Positions 1 through 4,432 of a DNA stretch of 6,958 bases are shown here, in pieces. The DNA is taken from NCBI GenBank assembly GCA_030746455.1, contig JASLMQ010001045.1:1-6958 (forward strand), written 5' to 3'. Position 1 is the stretch's first letter. Every line of letters starts with the position of its first letter. Source of the stretch: Candidatus Latescibacterota bacterium (GTDB lineage Bacteria > Latescibacterota > UBA2968 > GCA-2709665). Under the pieces are notes generated by a model. The model made no database searches and had not been told where the DNA came from. It was given only the letters and a program-made list of their open reading frames with translations. The position numbers and the translations under genes were made by a program.

Positions 1-21
1 GCGGCTTACACCCGCTCGACA

Positions 22-63
22 ACCCCCCCCCCCGCCGCGCGGCGATCGTGTGGGGGGGTGTGT
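22..63. repeat. C11 and G7 homopolymer tracts with a palindromic core
   Basis: A run of 11 C (23-33) is followed by the perfect 10-bp palindrome GCCGCGCGGC (34-43) and then a run of 7 G (52-58). The C and G runs can pair over an 18-base loop that holds the palindrome. Around the G run, 48-62 reads GTGTGGGGGGGTGTG, which is mirror-symmetric. No coding frame is convincing here. It could be a strong terminator-like hairpin or simply low-complexity DNA. The exact C count is the kind of place where sequencing or assembly may slip. Confidence 0.5.
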
Positions 64-71
64 ACCCGGTG

Positions 72-100
72 GTGGCGGTAGCCGCCGCCGTCGCCGCCAC
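72..100. repeat. GC-rich inverted repeat with 7-bp arms
   Basis: GTGGCGG (72-78) is the exact reverse complement of CCGCCAC (94-100), with 15 bases between them; the shorter alternative GGCGG-TAG-CCGCC nests at its left side. It lies beyond the 3' end of the NylC-like hydrolase gene. Together with the C/G tract hairpin it could help end transcription from either side, but no T-run follows on either strand, so a classical intrinsic terminator is not supported. Confidence 0.35.
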
Positions 101-107
101 GCCAGGT

Positions 108-119
108 ATCTGTACAGAT
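108..119. promoter_or_regulatory. 12-bp perfect palindrome ATCTGTACAGAT
   Basis: ATCTGTACAGAT equals its own reverse complement over 12 bases. It stands in non-coding DNA, away from the GC-rich repeats around it, and is more AT-rich than its surroundings. That is the form expected of a dimeric regulator's operator. It is not a proteobacterial LexA box, which needs CTG and CAG ten bases apart; here the gap is two. No gene start lies next to it inside the window, so any target would be to the left of base 1. Confidence 0.3.
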
Positions 120-162
120 CACGATAAGATTCATGGAACCATCTCCAGGTTTCCAAGCGGCA

Positions 163-240
163 GACCACAGACGACGGACCACAGACCACAGCCGCGATCA
201 AAGCAGGTCAGACGTCACACGTGAGACGTGAGACGACTGA
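163..240. repeat. Degenerate heptanucleotide tandem repeats
   Basis: From 163 the sequence divides into 7-base units: GACCACA (163), GACGACG (170), GACCACA (177), GACCACA (184). After about four degenerate units it resumes in the same 7-base phase with ACGTCAC (212), ACGTGAG (219), ACGTGAG (226), ACGACTG (233). It begins 24 bases beyond the stop codon of the NylC-like hydrolase gene. The exact repeats GACCACA and ACGTGAG and the shared phase argue against chance. Comparable short tandem heptamers are known from intergenic regions of other bacteria, such as cyanobacterial STRR elements; no homology to those is claimed. Confidence 0.55.
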
Positions 241-263
241 AGCCAAACCCCTGTTGGCGCGAC

Positions 264-1235
264 CTAGTCGAAGCAGTTGAGGACGGCATCCCATGCCAGC
301 TCTGAGGCGATGTGGCTGAGCATCGAGGGGTTGATGCCCTTGTTCCGGACTTCCGCCGTGGTCGACGCGAACAGGATGTCTCCGTCGGTGAGTGTGTGGA
401 AGGGGTTGATGGCACGAGCCATCGAGCCATGGACCTGCGCGGCCAGCTGCTCGAGCTCGGGGCGCGCCAGCTTGTGGTTGGTTGCGACAAAGGTGAGGGT
501 CGTATTCCCGGGTGGGGGATCGTCTTGCCGCTCAACTCCCGACTCCAGCTTCACGATGTCCTGGACCCGGCTCCGCTCGCCGGAGCGCCGGTTGAGGTGA
601 CCCCTGACCACGTTGCCGTTACGGTCCCCGATGGCCCCGATGGCGTTCACGACGGTGAACACGGCCACGCGGGTCGGACCGCTTGCGTAGAACGCGCCCC
701 CCTGGCCGGCGCTCTCCCGGGTGTGTGGCCGGCTCAGCCACTTTCCCACGCTTGCCGATCGGCCCGCGCCGCGTGCCCCAAGCGGGAACCTTCCCGACAG
801 CGCGGCTCTCAGCGCGGCACGACCCAGCTCCTTGTCCGGGTAGACGGCGTTCTTGCGACCCGACCAGTCCCAGATGATGGCCCCCGCAACCGAGGGGAGG
901 GTGTTCCAGGTGATCTTGTAGTCCAGGGATGCCAGCAGCTCGGCGCGGACCCCCGCCGCAACCTCGAGCCCGAAGGCCGATCCCCCTGCGAAGCAGATGG
1001 CGTCTCTAAGCCGGTACTCCAGGCCGATGGCACCGACGGCGCCGCCCCGCCGATCCACGGCCGTGGTGGCCCCGCCCGGGAAGTGGAAGACGGTGCAGCC
1101 GGTGGGGCCCTCGTCATACTCCGCGACGCCGATGTGGAGGTCTGGAAAGTCGAGCTCCAGCGTGCGTCCGGAGAACTCGGTAACCGGCTTCAGATCCGTG
1201 TTGTCGTTGGTGAGAAGCTTCTTTGGGCGAGGCAA
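264..1235 (-). CDS. NylC-like P1-family (S58) N-terminal nucleophile hydrolase
   Basis: A 323-residue enzyme of the peptidase S58 / DmpA-NylC superfamily, which cut themselves into two chains and then hydrolyse amide bonds with the freed N-terminal Thr or Ser. The closest match I recognise from memory is NylC, the 6-aminohexanoate-oligomer hydrolase. Shared stretches include DFPxxxIGxAxYxEGPTG (29-46), AVYPDKxLGRAAL (130-142) and QVHxSM (267-272). The self-cleavage site is GN/TT at 243-246, making Thr245 the nucleophile. Lys165, Asn197, Asp284 and Asp286 line up with NylC Lys189, Asn219, Asp306 and Asp308. There is no signal peptide, so it should be cytoplasmic. The start is TTG, chosen because AGGAG lies 8 bases upstream and no early in-frame ATG exists. 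Natural substrate unknown: a D- or beta-peptide, cyclic peptide or omega-amino-acid oligomer are all possible. The family call is firm; the substrate is not. Confidence 0.93.
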   Translation of the reverse strand: MPRPKKLLTNDNTDLKPVTEFSGRTLELDFPDLHIGVAEYDEGPTGCTVFHFPGGATTAVDRRGGAVGAIGLEYRLRDAICFAGGSAFGLEVAAGVRAELLASLDYKITWNTLPSVAGAIIWDWSGRKNAVYPDKELGRAALRAALSGRFPLGARGAGRSASVGKWLSRPHTRESAGQGGAFYASGPTRVAVFTVVNAIGAIGDRNGNVVRGHLNRRSGERSRVQDIVKLESGVERQDDPPPGNTTLTFVATNHKLARPELEQLAAQVHGSMARAINPFHTLTDGDILFASTTAEVRNKGINPSMLSHIASELAWDAVLNCFD

Positions 1236-1243
1236 GTTGCCTT

Positions 1244-1248
1244 CTCCT
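1244..1248 (-). promoter_or_regulatory. Ribosome binding site deciding a TTG start
   Basis: On the minus strand AGGAG precedes the TTG codon at 1233-1235 with an 8-base spacer. This strong Shine-Dalgarno match supports the TTG start of the NylC-like hydrolase. The first in-frame Met codon is residue 272, far too late to be the start. Confidence 0.7.
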
Positions 1249-1311
1249 ATGCTTCAGGGGATTGCAGCGGTGTCATCACGATCGCGTTTGCGGGGACCGC
1301 CCCTCGATACA

Positions 1312-1342
1312 CCCTCCTTCGCCACTTCGTGGCTCCGGAGGG
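1312..1342. repeat. Compound hairpin between the two hydrolase genes
   Basis: CCCTCC (1312-1317) pairs with GGAGGG (1337-1342). Inside it, GCCAC (1321-1325) pairs with GTGGC (1329-1333) around a TTC loop, leaving a 3-by-3 internal mismatch. A further CCCC/GGGG pairing a few bases outside could lengthen the stem. On the minus strand the hairpin begins about 60 bases after the creatininase-family stop codon and ends 76 bases before the TTG start. No T-run follows, so intrinsic termination is not clearly supported. It could be a terminator, an attenuator or mRNA stabiliser between the genes, or a copy of a dispersed palindromic repeat. The rest of this 167-base gap shows nothing I can name. Confidence 0.5.
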
Positions 1343-1402
1343 CACTCGGGGATGCGGTATCTCTGCCTTGTGTATGTAACCGCAGGCCTCACCAATGGAC
1401 GA

Positions 1403-2290
1403 CTAATGGATGTCCGGTAGCCGCCAGTTTCGGTGCCAGCGGGAGTCCTCCGGCGGCTCGTCGCCCGAGGACTGCATCGAGGCGAAGTCCTTGAACACGG
1501 GACGGATCTCGTCGTCCCAGACCGCCTCGACCTCCCCGAAGGTGAGCGACGGCTTCCGGGGCACGGAGTCGTCGTACTCCGCCAGGAGCTCGCCGGCCTT
1601 GTCAACCAGTGCGTTGACGATGTCGGCGACCATGTGCTCGCCGACGCTGCGGCTCGACTCCGCCACGTATTCGCCCATCGCGAAGTGGGGGGGCGGCTGA
1701 TCCGGCTTCGGCATGCGCGAGATGTCTACACATTCGGGTGCAACGGCCCAGAGGAGAGAGGTCTCACCCCGTCCGGCGTGGCTGCCCATGCCCTTGTCCT
1801 CGTCGAATCGCGACTGGGAGGTACCCGAACCGATGAGGCAGTAGAGCCGCGTGGAGATGTGGCCCTGCATGGTCTCGATCACGCGGGGGACGTCGTGGCT
1901 GTGAGGGCCGGCGTGTCCCGAGAAGAGGACGGCCGCGTGGAAGCCGAGGGCGTCGACGGCACGTATGTGATAGCAGAGGTTCTTGAGGAAGACCCAGGGC
2001 GGGACGGCGGTCAGCCAGGGCCGAGCCTGCCCGACGCGCGGGTGCGCCCAGCTTCCATAGCCGCCCGACTCGTGGCAATGCCAGTATTCAGGTGGGGCAA
2101 CGATGCCGCCGAATATCTCTGCGACCCGACGGAGGATCCGGGTGGGGCGAAGGGCGTCCATGCCCAGCGCGTTCTGCGGGCCGTGCGGCTCGCAGAGGCC
2201 GTAGGGCAGATAGACGACCGGACAGGCTTCAACGGCGGCCTCCAGCTCATCGGGGAACATTCGATCCCAACGTACCTCTCGACGCCTCAT
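1403..2290 (-). CDS. Creatininase-family metal-dependent amidohydrolase
   Basis: A 295-residue protein of the creatininase family, binuclear metal amidohydrolases that include creatininase, the riboflavin-pathway deformylase ArfB and the mycofactocin peptidase MftE. The N-terminal metal motif reads LPYGLCEPHGP, then GMDAL, giving ligands Glu34, His36 and Asp44, nearly the numbering in Pseudomonas creatininase (34, 36, 45). The usual NGHGGN loop appears as SGHAGPH, keeping His126. The HAGxGETS motif (171-178) supplies Glu176. Length is somewhat above the typical 240-270 residues because of a C-terminal extension after about 245. No signal peptide, so cytoplasmic. ATG start with AGGGAG 9 bases upstream. 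It precedes the NylC-like hydrolase on the same strand, and both break amide bonds. The substrate cannot be read from sequence; a cyclic amide or formamide is typical. True creatininase is unlikely, because its NGHYEN loop is not kept. Confidence 0.92.
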   Translation of the reverse strand: MRRREVRWDRMFPDELEAAVEACPVVYLPYGLCEPHGPQNALGMDALRPTRILRRVAEIFGGIVAPPEYWHCHESGGYGSWAHPRVGQARPWLTAVPPWVFLKNLCYHIRAVDALGFHAAVLFSGHAGPHSHDVPRVIETMQGHISTRLYCLIGSGTSQSRFDEDKGMGSHAGRGETSLLWAVAPECVDISRMPKPDQPPPHFAMGEYVAESSRSVGEHMVADIVNALVDKAGELLAEYDDSVPRKPSLTFGEVEAVWDDEIRPVFKDFASMQSSGDEPPEDSRWHRNWRLPDIH

Positions 2291-2319
2291 AGATAGTGAC
2301 TCCCTGTGATGTGTCAGAG

Positions 2320-2343
2320 GGGAATGTACTCCGAGGGATTCCC
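2320..2343. promoter_or_regulatory. Inverted repeat GGGAAT-N12-ATTCCC before the creatininase-family gene
   Basis: GGGAAT (2320-2325) is the exact reverse complement of ATTCCC (2338-2343), with a 12-base spacer. It ends 29 bases upstream of the ATG of the creatininase-family gene. It could be an operator or a leader hairpin. A 6-bp arm of this size can arise by chance, so the call is tentative. Confidence 0.3.
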
Positions 2344-2353
2344 GCCAAGCTGC

Positions 2354-2359
2354 ATTCTA
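2354..2359 (-). promoter_or_regulatory. Possible -10 element TAGAAT
   Basis: The minus strand reads TAGAAT, five of six matches to TATAAT, 63 bases upstream of the creatininase-family start. No convincing TTGACA-like box sits 16-18 bases further up. The rest of the 104-base gap (2291-2394) between the GIN lipoprotein and the creatininase-family gene would be the leader. It suggests the hydrolases can be transcribed separately from the genes upstream, but the evidence is thin. Confidence 0.2.
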
Positions 2360-2394
2360 CCGGGCTCCCGACATGTCTTGCCTCGCGGTGCGTA

Positions 2395-3063
2395 TCAGGG
2401 GATCTCCACGATCTGGGAAGCTCCGGAGACCTGACGCCTGCCCCACTGCGGGGATCCCGAGCAGGTGAGTACCGAGGCCCCACTCACCGTCGCGTCGATT
2501 CGGTTGTGCACCTGAAGAGTCGATCGGCTCGCGCCCGACAGGTTGACGTCGGCCTCATCCACAGGGAACTCAGACAGATCGGCGACGCTGGCGCCCGAGA
2601 CAACCATGGCGACCCGTTCGCTACCCCCGGATGAGAGGGCGACGTTGCTGGCCCCGGACACCTGAAGGGCCAGCGTGCCGGCTGTGGTGAAGCCGCTGCC
2701 GACGAGGCCTGACGCCCCCGAGAGCGACACGGCCTGAATGCTTGGCATGGTGATGACCGCGCGCGCCGTGATCCGGTTGTAGGACCGCGAAGAGGCGAGG
2801 CCCAGGGAGAAGATGCCTGCGTCCTTTCTCGCGACTAGGTATTCCTGGATGTTGTCGTCCACCGTGATCGCGATCGAGTATTCGGGGGAGTGAGTGACGG
2901 TGAGCTGGAAGGCGTGGGATGCGCTCAGGCCGGTGAAGGCGCTCGAGCTGTCGGTGAGGGTCACGAGGGCGCCCGACCCCGTGATGTTCGATGGGTTGGT
3001 GGAGTCGAGGTTGCAGCCGGCCAGCGTAACACAAAGGAGTGCTCCAGATCGTATCAGGCGCAT
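2395..3063 (-). CDS. GIN-domain (DUF2807) lipoprotein with SGAS beta-helix repeats
   Basis: A 222-residue lipoprotein of the GIN/DUF2807 family, whose members fold as a right-handed beta-helix; their biochemical role is not established. The N-terminus MRLIRSGALLCVTLAGCN has a basic start, a hydrophobic core and a perfect lipobox LAGC, so Cys17 should be lipidated. Asn at +2 would favour the outer membrane under the E. coli rule. After it, GSGALVTLTDSSSAFTGL (29-46) matches the opening of GIN domains. The tetrapeptide SGAS recurs six times, at 115, 136, 157, 177, 194 and 213, about one per helix turn. The frame is open upstream to 3306, but I start at 3063 because the lipoprotein signal begins there and AAAGGA lies 8 bases upstream; the longer form would overlap the gene before it. 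It follows the PhnD-like gene by 19 bases, so the two are probably co-transcribed. Confidence 0.88.
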   Translation of the reverse strand: MRLIRSGALLCVTLAGCNLDSTNPSNITGSGALVTLTDSSSAFTGLSASHAFQLTVTHSPEYSIAITVDDNIQEYLVARKDAGIFSLGLASSRSYNRITARAVITMPSIQAVSLSGASGLVGSGFTTAGTLALQVSGASNVALSSGGSERVAMVVSGASVADLSEFPVDEADVNLSGASRSTLQVHNRIDATVSGASVLTCSGSPQWGRRQVSGASQIVEIP

Positions 3064-3082
3064 GGGTCCCGTCCTTTCAGCC

Positions 3083-4042
3083 TCAATCCCTATCATCCGA
3101 ACCGATTGCCTCGGAGCCGCCGCCGTCCAGAAGGCGTGCGCGTTCGGTGTGTTCACGGACGAGGCGCCGCGTGGCTTCGAGATGCACTGGCTCGTAGGGA
3201 GCGAATCCGTCCAGGCCGAAGATCGTGAGGATCTGCCTCCCCTTCGGATTGGTGGACATGGCGAATATCCCGTCCTCCATGATCTCTCGCTTGCATTCGG
3301 CCACACTGGCCGGGAAACAGACCACGCCGGAGAGCAGACCCGGGGACTGCACGAGCAGCACCAGGTCCTTACCCAGCTGGGGATTCAGCTCCACTGCCGT
3401 TGCATACAGCCTTCTTGTCACCAGGCAGGCATCGGCCCGGCCGAAGAAGACCGCCATCACTGCCTGTGAAGTCTTGTCAGCCTTCTCGACCCCGCCAAAG
3501 AATGCGTCGATCGTGCCCAGGCCATCCCTCAAAAGCAGGGCCTCCAACCAGATCAGCATGAGTGGATTCCCCTGCCGTCCTCCCTCCACAATCAGCTTCC
3601 GGCCCCGAAGGTCGCTCAGCGAGATCCCTGTGCGGCTCTGATGGGTGAGGAGAACATACTCCTCCTCTGTTCTGCCATTGACCGTGCCGACCACGAAGGG
3701 CTCCAAAGGGGGCCGGTTCGCCGAAGCAAGGTATTCGACGGAAGTCATGGAGGCGACGTCGAGGTTCCCCGCAGCCAGGGATGCGAGGAGAGACTGAAGG
3801 TCGTCATAGAACAGGATCTTCGGGCTCACCGGCCGGCCCAAGTCGGCCGTCATCTGCTTCGCCCAGAGTTCCACGGCCACCTGGATATCCTTCCTGCTGA
3901 CGGTCGGAAACAGCCCACCGGAGTAGCCCACACGAATGACCTCGGGGGTCTTTCCGGGCGGGATTGGCGCCTGCCCCGGGCAGTTCCCAACGGCCAAAAC
4001 AACGGCCAGCACAGATAGGGAGGCCCTCAATACGGAGCTCAT
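3083..4042 (-). CDS. PhnD-like periplasmic substrate-binding protein, orphan
   Basis: A 319-residue secreted binding protein of the phosphate/phosphite/phosphonate ABC-transporter type (PhnD superfamily). A signal peptide covers about residues 1-25, with likely cleavage after GQA; the Cys at 21 is preceded by VGN, a poor lipobox. Family features include IRVGYSGGLFP (36-46), the hinge segment FYDDLQSLLASLAAGNLDVASM (78-99), DLRGRKLIVE (144-153) and GRADACLVTRR (201-211). PhnD normally has a Ser/Thr-rich anion-binding loop (S-x-SG) after the DLxGK segment; here this is GGRQGNP (154-160), so a phosphonate ligand is doubtful. No permease or ATPase gene is present. Upstream lie sensor kinases, which suggests a sensing or ligand-presenting role. 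No good Shine-Dalgarno lies at normal spacing, only AGAG close to the ATG, so the start is fairly sure from the signal peptide rather than the RBS. Confidence 0.88.
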   Translation of the reverse strand: MSSVLRASLSVLAVVLAVGNCPGQAPIPPGKTPEVIRVGYSGGLFPTVSRKDIQVAVELWAKQMTADLGRPVSPKILFYDDLQSLLASLAAGNLDVASMTSVEYLASANRPPLEPFVVGTVNGRTEEEYVLLTHQSRTGISLSDLRGRKLIVEGGRQGNPLMLIWLEALLLRDGLGTIDAFFGGVEKADKTSQAVMAVFFGRADACLVTRRLYATAVELNPQLGKDLVLLVQSPGLLSGVVCFPASVAECKREIMEDGIFAMSTNPKGRQILTIFGLDGFAPYEPVHLEATRRLVREHTERARLLDGGGSEAIGSDDRD

Positions 4043-4082
4043 TTCTCTACGAGTTGTCTGTGGTCGTGAATCAAGTGGACTG

Positions 4083-4106
4083 TCGACCCGATATAGACGG
4101 GGTCGA
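4083..4106. promoter_or_regulatory. Inverted repeat TCGACCC-N10-GGGTCGA upstream of the PhnD-like gene
   Basis: TCGACCC (4083-4089) and GGGTCGA (4100-4106) are perfect 7-bp arms around the AT-rich spacer GATATAGACG. It ends 40 bases upstream of the PhnD-like start. On the minus strand the spacer contains TATATC, which could be a -10 box, though the nearest TTGACC is 23 bases away, too far for a normal sigma-70 promoter. A dimeric regulator's operator covering a promoter, or a leader hairpin, would both fit. Confidence 0.4.
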
Positions 4107-4118
4107 ACGGTATGAGCT

Positions 4119-4203
4119 GGTCAACGCAGAACAGGGCCCGGGCGAGAATGGGACCTGCGGAGCCAAAGTAGTGAAACTCACACGTTGACGCAAGGTCAAT
4201 GCA
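4119..4203. promoter_or_regulatory. Repeated GGTCAA(C/T)GCA sites, one within TTGAC-N5-GTCAA
   Basis: On the plus strand GGTCAACGCA (4119-4128) and GGTCAATGCA (4194-4203) differ at one base and lie exactly 75 bases apart, about seven helical turns. The second is part of the inverted repeat TTGAC-GCAAG-GTCAA (4185-4199), giving three TTGAC half-sites in all. They sit 77 to 161 bases upstream of the PhnD-like start. This looks like a possible regulator-binding region; which protein would bind is unknown. Confidence 0.35.
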
Positions 4204-4209
4204 AGAGTC

Positions 4210-4400
4210 GCCTGAGGTCGCGGAGGTGGTAGAGATATGAAGAGGCTGTGGTCAGAAGGGCTGATAGTGACGAGGGGCTCGGGGTGGGGCTTGCGGCGGG
4301 GGTGGCGGTTGCCAGAACCGGCCCTCGGGGTCCCGGGAAGCGATCGAAATGAGGAAGTCAAGGGATCGGGGGAGCAAGGACGGCTCAGGACAAGAGGACG
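4210..4400 (-). terminator. C-rich, G-poor transcript segment, possible Rho-loading region
   Basis: In the sense of transcription this segment after the REC-PAS kinase stop is strongly C-rich and G-poor. By hand count, bases 4221-4300 contain 41 C and 10 G in the RNA. Long unstructured C>G stretches are typical of Rho utilisation sites. I see no strong hairpin followed by a T-run; the only small one is CGGTT-N5-AACCG at 4306-4320. If it acts as a terminator, the signalling block and the PhnD-like operon are separate units. It holds no convincing gene on either strand. Confidence 0.35.
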
Positions 4401-4432
4401 CTCTGTGAGCATGCGGGTGTGCCGGACCGGAA

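Noticed and set aside
108..119. LexA (SOS) box
   Set aside because: CTG and CAG are separated by only two bases, not ten.
163..240. CRISPR array
   Set aside because: Units are 7 bases with no spacers of regular length; this is a short tandem repeat.
312..1379. Plus-strand open frame of 355 codons opposite the NylC-like gene
   Set aside because: It is a GC-rich shadow. Its translation has no recognisable family, while the opposite strand encodes a full enzyme with catalytic residues.
1433..2296. Plus-strand open frame of 287 codons opposite the creatininase-family gene
   Set aside because: It is antisense to a gene with complete metal-binding motifs; composition is Arg/Gly/Val-rich with no domain, as expected of a shadow frame.
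3064..3306. Longer start for the GIN lipoprotein (GTG at 3306)
   Set aside because: The extra 81 residues are Arg/Ser-rich shadow of the PhnD-like gene and would bury the lipoprotein signal; the ATG at 3063 has a good RBS.
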